From Siphonodentalium dalli (Eukaryota; Mollusca; Scaphopoda; Gadilida; Siphonodentaliidae), in the NCBI GenBank assembly GCA_032622095.1, contig CP136062.1, positions 165,190,590 to 165,254,589 of the forward strand: a stretch of 64,000 nucleotides of DNA. Reading direction: 5' to 3'. The notes below the pieces were generated by a model. The model had not been told where the DNA came from, did no database searches, and saw nothing but the letters and a program-made list of their open reading frames with translations. Positions 34,330 to 45,415 of the stretch are shown here, piece after piece. The translations under genes and the position numbers were made by a program. Position 1 is the stretch's first letter, and each line of letters begins with the position of its first letter.

Positions 34330-34552
34330 TACTTCCCTTTTGTGATTCCGTCACAACACAGTTTTTGTGTGTGTGTGTGATTCCGTCACGCTCGTATTTC
34401 AAGACCGATTAGTCTATCTGTCCGAAATTTGCACCTAGTCTCATAGTATATGTAGATTTCCTAGTTTCTGTAAGATCGCAAGTGTATGAACCATGCAAGG
34501 ACAAAAGTTCAAAGTTCAATTTAGTGACGGAATCACAGGGCCATGAATTGAT
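34330..34552. repeat. inverted repeat of TGTGATTCCGTCAC
   Basis: TGTGATTCCGTCAC occurs near 34341 and 34377, separated by a (GT)n run, and inverted (GTGACGGAATCACA) near 34535. This may be a small TIR element; a single related site is at 27.57 kb. Confidence 0.6.
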
Positions 34553-35814
34553 TTACCCACATATAAGTTAATTGTGTTCTGTGAAACTCAGATAAATGTA
34601 CCATAGTTATATTTCATAAGAATTATCATCTTCCCCAAATAATGCCTAATCTATATATACGTCAAACTCCTCATGCAAATGAACCACGTCAGAATTTATT
34701 CAAACACTGTATTACCAATGAAACATTTTCCAAACAAAATATTCGGCAGCTTGTAGAAAAATACTAATGATCTACCAAATAAATCATCAACAGGCTGATG
34801 ATTACGACTAAATTAATTAGAAAAAATCGAGATCCACTTGAAATTAAAGTCAAATTATATTAGATTAGATTTTATTTGATGACTAGTAATACATGTAGAA
34901 ACATTTGAGACAAAAATAATGTGTGATATATACATGGCAGTTTTGAAAAATATATGAAGTGTTTTGAGGCTGCAGAAAGGGGTCGGAGTGGAATTTTTTT
35001 ATTGAGGTGGTCACTGATGAGAATGGAAATTTAGTCCACATGCACAGGCTAGCCATCGGGGAAGACACACGAAAGCTCAACGAGCAGGCGTATTCCCGTT
35101 GTGGTTATGTTAGCGTGTTAGCAGTTCGAAGTTAAATTTTTGGTGTTTTCGTGGAATTCACGAGCAGCTTATTTACTCCAATATATTGGAGGTGGGTGAA
35201 AAATAAACGCCGGAATATCCTTATACTGAACTGAACTGAAACCGATATAATCGTCAGCCAGACATGCATATTTTATTTGTGTGCCTCACAAGTTCACATT
35301 TATTTTTCATGGCCAGATCACCGAATACTATACTATTCCGGTATTCACATCAGTTGTACCGTTACCCAGTTATAATTTTATGAAAACTTTATCACACGTG
35401 GTCTAGCGAAACATAAACAATGTCACATTTCCAATAAACCAATCGTAACACAGTATATGATCACGTGTTCATTAGACGGCCAAAATTTAGACAAGCGGAA
35501 ATCATCTCTTTCAAATGGCCGACCAGCGTTCGGTAGTGGATGTAAACATGGAATATCTGTGCTGTTTCTTCGATAATTTCACGCACAACCAGTTTGATTG
35601 TGGACCCAATATTCATCTATCGCTTTTATCTAATAATCGTTCAAATTTTTAGTTGTTTAGAGGATTTATATGTTTATCGAATACGCGTGAATATTGTCTG
35701 ATTTATTCTCAAGCACGTTGAAATTGAATGTTTGAACTGAATGCTTTGTCAAGTTGTGTTATGAATAAGGGCAATACACGTTCATAATTGCATTGGAAGT
35801 ATTGTTCGTATAAA
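34553..35814. other. upstream region of the MTSS1-like gene
   Basis: No coding exon was recognised. The last few hundred bases should contain the promoter and 5' untranslated region of the gene starting at 35815, but no TATA box or initiator can be assigned with confidence. An in-frame TAA at 35785-35787 precedes the start codon, so the start is not an internal methionine of a longer frame. Confidence 0.5.
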
Positions 35815-35883
35815 ATGGATAATATAGAAAAGGATTGTACGGCATTGGGTGGGCTGTTCCAACAGATCATAAGTGATATGAGG
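35815..35883 (+). CDS. first coding exon of an MTSS1/MIM-like I-BAR protein
   Basis: ATG at 35815 opens 23 codons beginning MDNIEKDCTALGGLFQQIIS and ending in DMR. These are followed directly by a consensus donor GTAAGT. The pattern EK-C-ALGGLFQ-II-DM is the N terminus of metastasis suppressor 1 (MTSS1/MIM) and its paralogue MTSS2/ABBA, where the first coding exon also ends at about this point. The encoded start belongs to the I-BAR (IMD) domain, which bends membrane and bundles actin at protrusions (family knowledge). The intron is phase 0. I did not find the next exon (expected to contain a PVWEDF-like stretch) before 64 kb. With only 23 residues the call rests on a short but distinctive match. 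Confidence 0.82.
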
Positions 35884-35889
35884 GTAAGT
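35884..35889 (+). other. 5' splice donor
   Basis: AGG|GTAAGT directly after the coding exon matches the GT-AG donor consensus at every intronic position. It opens an intron that apparently runs past the window end. Confidence 0.85.
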
Positions 35890-37177
35890 TTAAGTAAAAC
35901 TAAAAAAAACTGCCAATGACATTGACATAATCATAATGACAACAGTTACTGAGTTAGTGAAAAGTACTTAGTAAGTTAGTAGTAGAGTCGAGACTGGAGT
36001 TACAGTCCAGACAGTGCATTCAATGTGAAAATGAAATTGATCAATATTTAGTGATACAATGTATGGTACTGTCTTCATCAAAATATGACCATGTTCATGT
36101 CATGGAAATCACAACTTGATGCTTTACTAATACTACAAGTAAGCCAGTGAGGTCAAGTGACCAATCTCTGGAGCAAAAGTTATGTATAAAGCAGTTGTTT
36201 GGGAACCAAAGCAGCCATGCCATTTAATTGGCAGGTTGCTACCGGTACATTGTAGGTACCGGTAAATAATTTTTTTTTGCAATAAATAAATTTTTAATAT
36301 ATTTTTACTGAAATTACATCAGTCATCAGATGACCTACATTTGAAAAATAAATATAAAATAAAAAAATAAATACACCAACATTAAAATGGAACAAGTTTC
36401 AAGCGGACCCATCAGACAAATATCTGTTGTTTCCAATACCACATCAAGTCACACTTTTGCTCCGCAGATTTGCATGGAAATCCCCATTCAAAATTGGTCA
36501 CTTGCCCTCCCCCTTATCATAAGTTTATTCCTATATGGGCCAATAGCAATGTAAACTGGTAGTTGAACTATGTAAACTGGATGTCTTCAACCCTGTATAC
36601 ATTTTTACATGTACCAGTACATCTTATTTTTGAAGTTCATATTGAATACATGTACATGCAGATCTGCAGTGTACTGTGGAACAAGCTTTAATTAGGGAGT
36701 GCCAATTTAAGTATATCATTCAATAATAACAGCCTTGTCAATCAAAATAACAGCCTTGTCAATAGATATTTAAAAGTAAAAGGATGGTGAATAACCGCCA
36801 TGATTAATTACCTGTACCGGTACCTGTAGGATGGGCATTATTTTTATTAAGGTATTATTTCTTAGTCCTGTCAGAGATATGATTTTACCGTTAATATCTA
36901 ACTGGTACACCTGCCCGTACTTTTTTGAACTGGTACTACCAAGTAATACATTGGGAAACAGCATTAAATTTGCCATGGGACATTTTTTCGTAATTTCGAG
37001 GGCTGACTAATATACCATTAACCGTACATGTATATACCGGGTACAGTGACATGCCATAGGATGATAGGCAATCAGGTATGATAGGCAATCAGGTATGATT
37101 TCATGTAATATACCGGTACTAGTACATGTACCCTGGTAAAGTAATGCATGTACATTGTACATGTACATGTACATGTA
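35890..37177. other. intron 1, unique part
   Basis: No exon or clear mobile element. From about 36.6 kb the text becomes rich in TGTACATG, ACCGGTAC and CTAGTAC words (for example 36820-36830 and 37090-37175), a bias that continues to about 49 kb. Confidence 0.5.
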
Positions 37178-37350
37178 CCCTGGTAGACAAAACAAGTGTC
37201 CACTTAACATCGGTGCGGTTAGCATTGCCTCCGCAGCCGAAATGCAACTGCACTACAGTTCCACCAGTTAACTGCAGTTGGACCGTTCAACAGAGGTGTA
37301 CTTGCCGTTCGGCCAGGGTGTAATTGTTGTTCGACTGCGATGTAGACGCC
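37178..37350. mobile_element. CCCTGSTRG MITE, degenerate copy
   Basis: CCCTGGTAGACAAAACAAGT and TTAGCATTGCC, GCAACTGCAC and TGCCGTTCGGCCA match the left and central parts of the element at 38741-39123. The right end is lost. Confidence 0.7.
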
Positions 37351-37420
37351 ATTTTTAAAATGATGTTGAAAAACACAGACGACACGATACATGTAAATGT
37401 GGTTTGATTGAACCCTTTGT

Positions 37421-37636
37421 TTAACCCTTTGAGTGCCAGGTCAGATTTTTGTATCAACCCAAATACCCTGTGCCAATGCATTCTCTTATATATGCGAGTC
37501 GACCATAGATCGCCTCGCATATATAAGAGAATGCATTGGCCTAACAATTTTTCATCATTTGTTATTATTTTTTTTACGATTTTACAGACCGTAAATTAGG
37601 GCCGATGAGATCGGCCCCTGGCACTGAAAGGGTTAA
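37421..37636. mobile_element. piggyBac-like MITE, intact, TTAA-flanked
   Basis: The element at 37425-37632 has ends CCCTTTGAGTGCCAG and TGGCACTGAAAGGG with TTAA on both sides. A near-perfect hairpin at about 37472-37540 has arms GCCAATGCATTCTCTTATAT. A CTTTGTTTAA duplicate of the end lies just outside on the left. Confidence 0.93.
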
Positions 37637-38116
37637 TTGCCGTCAGCCAGACGATCTGTTGTGTTTGAGATCTAATCCGTCTGGTGATAAGGTGTGATAA
37701 TCTTATAATTAAGCAGTCAACATCCTTTTCTGTAATAAAATCAAGATGTCATAATCCATCCTGATTAGAAGAGGTCCCCGCTGCCAATTATTAGGTGACA
37801 CAGATGTTACCGACAACAAGCTCCCTATAGATTTGGTAACACATGGCTTCAAATAATGTAGAAGTCACGTGATAGCCACTAAACTCTGTCTCCGTTTTAC
37901 CAAGTGTCAGTCACTATTTGTTCTGTCCCATGCCTGTCTATTGTGCATATACTGGCACCGGTATATAGTCACCGTACTATACAGTACTTCTATAGAAATA
38001 AATTTGTGATGATATTTTCATTTACATGTGACAGTTGACTACATGTACATGTATTAAATGCACTACTAGTACCATGCTGTTTTGAATTGAAGTTATCCCT
38101 GTACATTAGATCCACC
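37637..38116. other. intron 1, no feature
   Basis: Unique-looking sequence between two piggyBac-like MITEs. Confidence 0.5.
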
Positions 38117-38477
38117 TTAACCCTTTACCCAACAGAAAAGCCCTGTGCCAATTTAATGCATTCTCTTATATATGCGAGTCGACCATAGGTCGCCTCGCAT
38201 ATATTAGAGAATGCATTGGCTTAACACATTAAAAATTCTAAAATTGTTAAAGAATGTAAGAAAAAATGGTAAAAAGTGCGAGGCGACCTATGGTCGACTC
38301 GCATATATAAGAGAATGCATTGGCACAGGGCACAACTGTAACTATCACAATGTGGTCGAGGAGCCGGTTCCAATGATATCCATATTTGTATGGTGTTATT
38401 GAGACAGACCGAAGATATTTTAGGCTGTTGAAGCTTTATTTGGCCGGTTTTGGTCGGTTTGTTGGGTAAAGGGTTAA
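38117..38477. mobile_element. piggyBac-like MITE with two hairpins
   Basis: The element at 38121-38473 has ends CCCTTTACCCAACAG and TGTTGGGTAAAGGG between TTAA sites. It is the same subtype as 19389-19735, but retains two GCATTCTCTTATATATGCGAG arm pairs (38158-38220 and 38278-38325). The 19.4-kb copy has lost much of the second. Confidence 0.92.
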
Positions 38478-38738
38478 AGGTTGATCTAAAATGATATGGA
38501 TAGGTTGTATTTTGCAGGTTAGCTTCAGGGCACATACTGTTAGTTTACATTAGTTATAGTATTTGTGTGTCACTGTGCAATGATATCCAGTTAGGGTGAT
38601 TCATCATCTTACAAAAGATCAGTGTATTTTATGTCATCAGTTATACACACCTACCTGTAACAGCAGTGACATAATTTCATTTGGGTCAACTGGGGCCACA
38701 ACTTACAATTTAGTTTACATGTAAATTGATGAAATACA
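38478..38738. other. intron 1, no feature
   Basis: Short unique spacer between two MITEs. Confidence 0.5.
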
Positions 38739-39125
38739 TACCCTGCTGGGCAAAACAAGTGTCCACTTAACCACGGTGCGGTTAGCATTGCCACCGCGGC
38801 CGAAATGCAACTACACCGCGGCTCCACCGGCTAACTTCAGTTGGGCCGCGGTGTATTTGCCATTCGGCCATGGTGTAGTTGCCGCTGTGTACATTCATTA
38901 AACTGAAAAAAGACAATTCAAACCAGAAATCTAACCACGGTGTACATGCCATTCGGCCCCATTGTAATTGCTTTTCGGCCATGGTGTACATGTGTACTTG
39001 ACGTTCGGCTGCGGTGTACTTGCCGCTCGGCCGCGGTGCTCAACTGCAGTTACAAACTCTGACACCGCGGCCGAACGGCAAATACACCGCGGTGCCAATG
39101 GACACTTGTTTTGTCCAGCAGGGTA
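38739..39125. mobile_element. CCCTGCTGG MITE, 383 bp, TA-flanked
   Basis: The element at 38741-39123 starts CCCTGCTGGGCAAAACAAGT and ends ACTTGTTTTGTCCAGCAGGG, flanked by TA. The interior is unusually GC-rich and made of alternating CCGCGG / CCGAA-GGC words (GCCGCGGTGTA, GCCATTCGGCC), which pair in many ways. TA target sites suggest a Tc1/mariner-type or related enzyme (inference). Nothing is encoded. Confidence 0.88.
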
Positions 39126-40587
39126 CCGTACCACAATCAACACTGTTATATACTAGTACATGTATGTGTATCCTATTCACATTTATATTGTTACTCTATG
39201 ACAAGAAAATTAGCTACAGGTACATCTAAATTGTTATTGGGATTTCTGTTAGAAAAAGGGGGTGCACTTTTGATTAGCTACCGGTACATGTACATATACC
39301 AAACATTGGTTTTTGACTAGCTACATGTATCATACAGGGCTATGAACTTTCTGGTTGAGTGCTGTAATTTTAGAGGTGATAAGTTTGAAGTACAAATGGT
39401 CACATATATGTATCATATCAATTAAAACTGGTATATTTCCATATTTTCTCATCATTTTATTCCTATTTATTCTGCTTTATTTATTACTATTTTCAACTGC
39501 ATAGGCTTCGAGCGATCAGTATTGTTGAGTATCCTCTTTCAAATTGTATAGAATATTACATTGGAGTTCCGGTATATTAGAAATTTAATACTAGTACCGG
39601 TATATGGTAATACATAGGGCACCAGATGATTAGAAGATTATCCACAAATTTGTATGCCTGACTACATGTACTACATGTAGGTACCATGAGTTGAATTTTT
39701 GATGAACATTGGTATACAAGTGCTGGGACATGTACACATGTGGTCTACCCACTGGTACCATACTTGCCCCAGGGAATATAAGGTACACATGATACCGGTA
39801 ACTTGTATTAATAGACAAGCTCACTATATACCTTTAAATTCATGCTCTACATCTGTATGAGTGACCCCGATTGAACATTAAGCTAATTTGCTATTGTTTG
39901 TTCAGCATGAAGGGAAATTGTTAGGTTTGTTTGCAAAACATATTTATTTTATGTCTATCCTTTGGCTTTATACATGTACAGTACAATGTAGCTCAAAGGG
40001 GGGTCATACTGTTTCTGCACTGGTGGCCAACAATTTCATCAAAATGGAGCAGGTTGGATCTACATAGGGTAATAATAGTATACTAGTATTTGCTGGCTAC
40101 CTGACCTAGTTCATCAATCATGAATCATGAGAGGGGCTAGCTATTCTGATGATTGAATAAATAAGCTCTACGTGGAGGGCTTGTTGATGTAACATATGTA
40201 TCATGACAGATTGCCTTGGGTCATGTATTCTAAATTGTGCTTACTATTTTTTCTTTGAACACTTTCCAATAGTTTGCATGTGGGTCAGGTCAGTCCTGGC
40301 CAATTTTTCCGGTAGATCAGGCTTAGGTATTTATATAAATTCTTTCAGACATTTTATGAGTTACATGTAACTGATCGATTTTACCATCTGTAACCAGATT
40401 CATACATGTACCATGCTTCATACATTGTACATGTATCACGGAGAGCCGCCAGACTATTAAGCAAACTGACTTCATATCGTATATCCCATAGATGTTCCCA
40501 GTACTAGTATGTGTCTATACAATACATGCACTTCATAGTCTGTACTTTAGTCAAACTCCTTGAAATTGTACTGGAACTGGTGACTAA
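39126..40587. other. intron 1, TGTACATG-rich, no gene
   Basis: Repeated GTACATGTA, TACCGGTA and ACTAGTA words but no element boundaries and no exon. Confidence 0.5.
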
Positions 40588-41430
40588 TTTGGAACCAGGG
40601 ACCAGCCAAGAGGGTGACTTGGGACTCGGGAGACATCTTCTCCCTACAATGTACATGTACCAGTTACATGTATCCCTATTTTTGTCCAAGGGAGAAGTGA
40701 CTTCTCTCTCTCATATACTATAAAAATGGTGACGTGGCTCGAGGGCAACATTGCGCATTGTCTCCCCGAGGAACCAATGTCTCCCGAGGCGGAGCCGAGG
40801 GAAACATTGGTTCCAAGGGGAGACTATCCGCAATGTTGGTCTCGAGCCACGTCACCGTTGTTTTTATTATACCGATTAACCATGTCATATCATCGGGTGA
40901 AACATCCGCGAATCGCTTCGATTTGACACCGGCATCCCTGATGTTTACTTTGAAGAATGCGGTAGTCGTCTGAATCGTGACAATTTGGGGATTCCGGTTT
41001 GAATGTCACGGTCAAAATACGTCATAAAATTTCATTCGGGTGCTTCCGTGAACATGTTAGGGCTATTTCGGTCGGAGCGGTAAACAATGCAAAAAATGGT
41101 GACCGGCAATGTTTCATGGGCGGGAAACATTGCAAATTGTAAAATCACACCCTGTGGGAAATTAACGTAGGCTTTTAATATGAGGTATAATAATATAAAA
41201 TGTTATTACTCGCTATAACGGTTTTATAAATGGGCTCAGTATTGTGTTGATTAATTCTTATTGGATCATTTATATCATAGAAGGGTGATGTTGGTGTTTA
41301 CATTGAACTTCAGTCATTGGTACTTCTCCTTGATAACAGTTCACTTCTCCCTAGTAACCAAACAGGGAGAAGTGTCTTCTCCCAATTTGAAACATCTTGG
41401 CTGGTGACTGGTCCCCTGTTTGGAACAGTG
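40588..41430. mobile_element. fold-back element with central palindrome
   Basis: GGAACCAGGGACCAGCCAAG (near 40593) is mirrored by CTTGGCTGGTGACTGGTCCC (near 41395). Inside them TCTTCTCCCT / AGGGAGAAG motifs also pair. The centre left holds a 123-bp palindrome at 40734-40856 (arms GGTGACGTGGCTCGAGGGCA, axis at GAGGCGGAGCCGAGGG). A fragment matching the right part lies inverted near 46376-46455. Superfamily unknown. Confidence 0.7.
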
Positions 41431-41456
41431 GATTCCTGATATTTCTTGACAGCTGT

Positions 41457-41905
41457 GTTTTTAGGCCAAAAAATTATATTCCTGTGTTTCTGGTGACATG
41501 CAAGAAAAAAATAGGGGCGGGCGGCTGGCTTTTCATTTTACCGGTATTTTATTTTTTCATTTGATTTTCAACTTTGCTCAAAATAGATATGAATAACCCC
41601 CAGACTGCTTCTCTTTGTTTTTAATGTCTATAAAATAATAAAACTAAGGACATTATTATAATCACATAATATTAGAATATACCGGTAGTGTAATTTATTG
41701 TTTTATTGAATAAAACATGAAAAAATAAGTTTGATTCGGCTGTGACCTGATTGAAGTGTGGTATAATTTCCGGTTTAACAGTACATGCGATGTGTCTGTT
41801 TTACACGGAAATGATTCGGTTTACATGGAAAATAAAATATGATCCGTACTAATTTTGCAAAATCAATCAAATGAAAACAGTCGTGGAAAGGTGCACAGAC
41901 TCATA
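41457..41905. mobile_element. TTTCTGGTGACAT MITE, copy 1
   Basis: Begins AGGCCAAAAAATTATATTCC then CTGTGTTTCTGGTGACATGC. It matches 43580-44013 in reverse over ~430 bp (CAATAAATTACACTA, ATGTGTCCGTTTTAC, CAAAGTTGAAAAT in inverse order). The far end is lost. Confidence 0.85.
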
Positions 41906-42647
41906 CCGGTACAATAATTACGGTATTTACCGGAAATGCATGTATTAGTACGGTAGTTCCAAAAGTTACCATTGTTGTACAAAATTAAATTTTGGAACTA
42001 CAATGTTATGTACGGTATTAAAATACTATAATTTATGAATAATTATTAAAAATAAGATATTGCCCTGGTGCTTTAATCCACAGATACTTGGTATTTGTTC
42101 TAGTAATCCCTGTGTACAAAATGTATGTCTTTAGATGTGGCATATTTAAAAAAAGTTAATAATTTTTCCAGAAACTGGCCTTACATGTACATTATACATG
42201 TACTAGTACATGTACTTTATATACAATTACTGGTACCATATTTATTACGGTTTCGTCATCATCAAAATGAATGTATTATACATATTATTATATCCATATA
42301 CTATAGATCCCAATAAAAATTATTAAAATATTTATTAAGGTTTCAAGTTTGTGCACTACATGTACATGTTCGTATACCTTTATATTGTGAAGAGGTGCCC
42401 ATTCAATACACCTGTGTGTAAATTAGAATGTTCTGACATACTAGTACAGGTCTTCACAGTTTTTAGATTATTGGTCAAACATGTATTTACTTGTATGCAG
42501 CTAAGATAAGTACTCCTGTATGTACCGGTACTATGCTAATTATCATTTATATATTTTTGAAATACTTGTTGCTGCATGTCAGTAAATCAAAATATGTTAG
42601 AAGTATATACCATAAGTGTTTGCTGTTATTACCTCTGGCTGAATCGT
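41906..42647. other. intron 1, no gene
   Basis: AT-rich and rich in TACATGTAC words (notably 42183-42213). No element resolved. Confidence 0.5.
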
Positions 42648-42915
42648 ACTATAGCAAGCCTTGAAATAGGGTGTCTGTCATTTGCAGAATGAGGTCCCCA
42701 GAGGGTGAATTTAGTGATGCTACCCCGCATAGCGGGCTAGCATCACCAAATTCACCCTCTAGGGACCTCATTCTGCTTACACCTCAGCAGAATGAGGTTC
42801 CCAGAGGGTGAATTTGGTGATGCTAGACCGCTATGCGGGGTAGCATCACTAAATTCACCCTCTGGTAACCTCATTCTGCAAATGACAGACACCCTATTTC
42901 AAGGCTTGCTATAGT
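42648..42915. mobile_element. GCAGAATGAGG MITE, 268-bp near-perfect palindrome
   Basis: The outer arms ACTATAGCAAGCCTTGAAAT and its complement match base for base. They lead into TGTCTGTCATTTGCAGAATG arms and then two stacked internal hairpins (about 42680-42777 and 42787-42878). Each internal hairpin is built on GAGGGTGAATTTRGTGATGC and its complement. This is the most compact and best preserved member of the family. Confidence 0.95.
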
Positions 42916-43579
42916 TTTGAATATTAATTCAATCTGGCATTCCTTGGATACTTATCAATCATAAATAACACAAGCTTTTCATCGGCCGCTACCACTTGTT
43001 GCAAATTTCAATTGAATTTGAGACCTTTGGGTCTTAATAATGAATAGAGTCTCAAGTGTGACCTTTGTTGAGTAATTAGACCTTGTTAATCACCACATTC
43101 CGAGTTTAGGTGGAGTGAAAGGCGCGGCTGTTTCATATTTTATATAGACAACCAATGAAACTATTGGCCAGAATAAAAGCCTGTAACAACAGCCTGAATG
43201 GTCGTTGTTGGTTTAACAATTGTGCCCATTTCACTCCCACGCCATATTTTTTGTTCATCCCTTCTCGCTTATGTTGATACTTCGACTTTTGAAAAGTAAT
43301 TATTAACTCTGCATGCCTGTGGTCACTGAATAGGACTTACATTATGGATCAAAATTGTAGCTTTATCGGAAGGGATTGGCAAATGTTAATAGTACTGCAA
43401 AAGTACTTGCGCATCCATGTACATGTATACCGTTTATCAGTAGGAAATCATGGGTACACTGGATTCAATGTACATGTATGGCCCAGTGGCCCTTTTTTCA
43501 TTATAGAGCTACCCATATGGGTTGGCAGATCTCAATGAATTTGGTATGGACGTTCTCCATTAGACCAAAATAAAAAAGA
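42916..43579. other. intron 1, no gene
   Basis: Unique-looking sequence. Two overlapping short plus-strand frames near 43344-43573 are not supported as exons. Confidence 0.5.
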
Positions 43580-44013
43580 CTTGTGTTTCTGGTGACCCAC
43601 CCGCCCCTATTCCAGCGCCCCCCGACCGTTTTCATTTGATTGATTTTTCACATTTAGTATGCATTCCATTTTATTTTCCATGTAAACTGATTCATTTCCC
43701 TGTAAAACGGACACATCGCATGACTGTTAAACAGGAAATTATATCACACTTCAATTAGGTCACTGCGGAATCAAACTTATTTTTTCATGTTTTATTCAAT
43801 AAAACAATAAATTACACTATATTCTAATATTATGTACTTAGTTTTATCATTTCATAGTATATTAAAACAAGGAGAAGCAGTCTGGGGGGTATTCATATTT
43901 ATTTTGAGCAAAGTTGAAAATAAAATTAAAAAATAAAATAAAATGAAAAGCCACCCCTACTATTTTTTTCTTGCATGTCACCAGAAACACAGGTATATAT
44001 TTTTTTGGCCTTA
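43580..44013. mobile_element. TTTCTGGTGAC MITE, copy 2
   Basis: It has both ends: CTTGTGTTTCTGGTGACCC at 43580 and GCATGTCACCAGAAACACAGG ending at 43993. It is inverted relative to 41457-41905. Homology continues ~20 bp past the right end (TTTTTTGGCCTTAGG), so the family may be larger than the visible inverted ends. Confidence 0.85.
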
Positions 44014-44299
44014 GGAGAAATTTCATTAAATGGAGAACTTTCAAAAGATAACAAGGTTCATATTTCCCACTCTTACGACTGTAGATACATGTATTCATAT
44101 GGTATACGGTATATCCTTATTTATTTATCTGGTATAAATTTAGATTATATGTTAACAATTCTATCTGTCCACATGGATATCTCAGCCATTGTTTACCGGA
44201 TCTCAATTTTTTTTTTTATGCATGCTTCTTAAATTAGTAACATTTGCTGTCCCAAGTTTTAATCTGGAAAAAAATTTGACAGAAGCTTCAGGTAAACTA
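44014..44299. other. intron 1, no gene
   Basis: Unique-looking AT-rich sequence. Confidence 0.5.
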
Positions 44300-44534
44300 G
44301 TACTCTCATGTGCCTAATAATCGTGATGGCCTAATAATAGTGATGGGTGGGAATATAGGCTGAAATTAATAATAGTGATGGCCTAATAATCGTGATGGGT
44401 GGGAATATAGGCTGAAATTAATAATAGTGATGGCCATTTCACTGTATGTCTCAATGCCAAATAATAGTGATCGTTGGGAATTTTCTCCAAAATTAATAAT
44501 CGTGCTGACACTATTATTAGGCACCTGAGAGTAC
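44300..44534. mobile_element. AATAATMGTGATGG MITE, copy 1
   Basis: Ends GTACTCTCA-GTGCCTAATAAT and ATTATTAGGCACCTGAGAGT are inverted. The interior repeats TAATAAT(A/C)GTGATGG about six times. The second copy is at 49495-49675. Confidence 0.88.
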
Positions 44535-45070
44535 ATGTATATCGAAAATAAAGGGAAGAGGTATTACATGTACATCTTTAACAACATGTACATGTAATTG
44601 AGCAGAGACTATGAATTGACTTTTATTTACTCCTGTACCAGTATGATAATGTACCAGGGGATTACCCCGTCACAAATGACGGGTGACAAACATGACATGC
44701 AGGACCTTATCGTCGTCGTTGATGACAATATAAAGAAAGCTGACAAAGAGTGCACAGAGTTTGTCCGGAATTTGGCTTTGATGTTTTGTATTGATGGAAG
44801 CCACTGAAAAATCATTTGTCTTCGCAGAAACGCATTATATCAGTGACAATAACATATTGATAACCTTTGGAAAACAGATTACATGTACCGGTATATATCA
44901 CGTCGTCTTGTACCAATTGTCCTGAAATTTTGTTTGTCGTATGCTAAGATGTGCCGCAGGACATGGTCAAAATTTGGGCGCAATCGGACTTGACGGTGAT
45001 ATATTTTTAGATGTGTCAGAGTTACAGACAGACACACACACACAGTCAAACACTTGGCTTTTTATACAGT
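44535..45070. other. intron 1; possible satellite-element tail
   Basis: TTACAGACAGACACACACAC at about 45021-45042 follows a block with CTGAAATTTTGTTTGTCG and CAATCGGACTTGACGG. This resembles the microsatellite tail of the ~130-bp satellite elements at 24-25 kb, but no core units were matched. The 69-codon frame at 44598-44807 is not supported. Confidence 0.4.
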
Positions 45071-45415
45071 TACAGTAATGCCATAAATAATCGACTCCTT
45101 AACCACAGCAGAATTATGGGTAATTTTTCAAGATTTATTCGGAAATATGGCTTTTTGCCATTCATCAGAAAGCTCTCAGTGAGAGCATTCTGATGAATGA
45201 TAACAAGCCATATTTCCGACTAACTCCTGAAAAATTACCCATAATTCTGCTGTGGTTAATTGTGGGTAATTTTTCAGGATTTAGTCGGAAATATGGCTTG
45301 TTACCATTCATCGGATGCTGATGAATGATAATAAGCCATATTTCCGACTAAATCCTGAAAAATTACCCATAATTCTGCTGTGGTTAAGGAGTCGATTATT
45401 TAGGGCATTACTGTA
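45071..45415. mobile_element. mariner-type palindromic MITE (CAGTAATGCC), double hairpin
   Basis: The element at 45073-45413 is flanked by TA and has CAGTAATGCC / GGGCATTACTG ends. CAGT ends and TA targets are typical of Tc1/mariner. Two hairpins are stacked; each pairs GGATTTAGTCGGAAATATGG-type text with its complement. The element is therefore longer than the single-hairpin form (213 bp at 61102-61314). Confidence 0.9.

Noticed and set aside
44598-44807. 69-codon frame in the MTSS1-like intron as a candidate exon
   Set aside because: Composition is plausible but it does not resemble I-BAR sequence, and the flanks lack a clear acceptor and donor.
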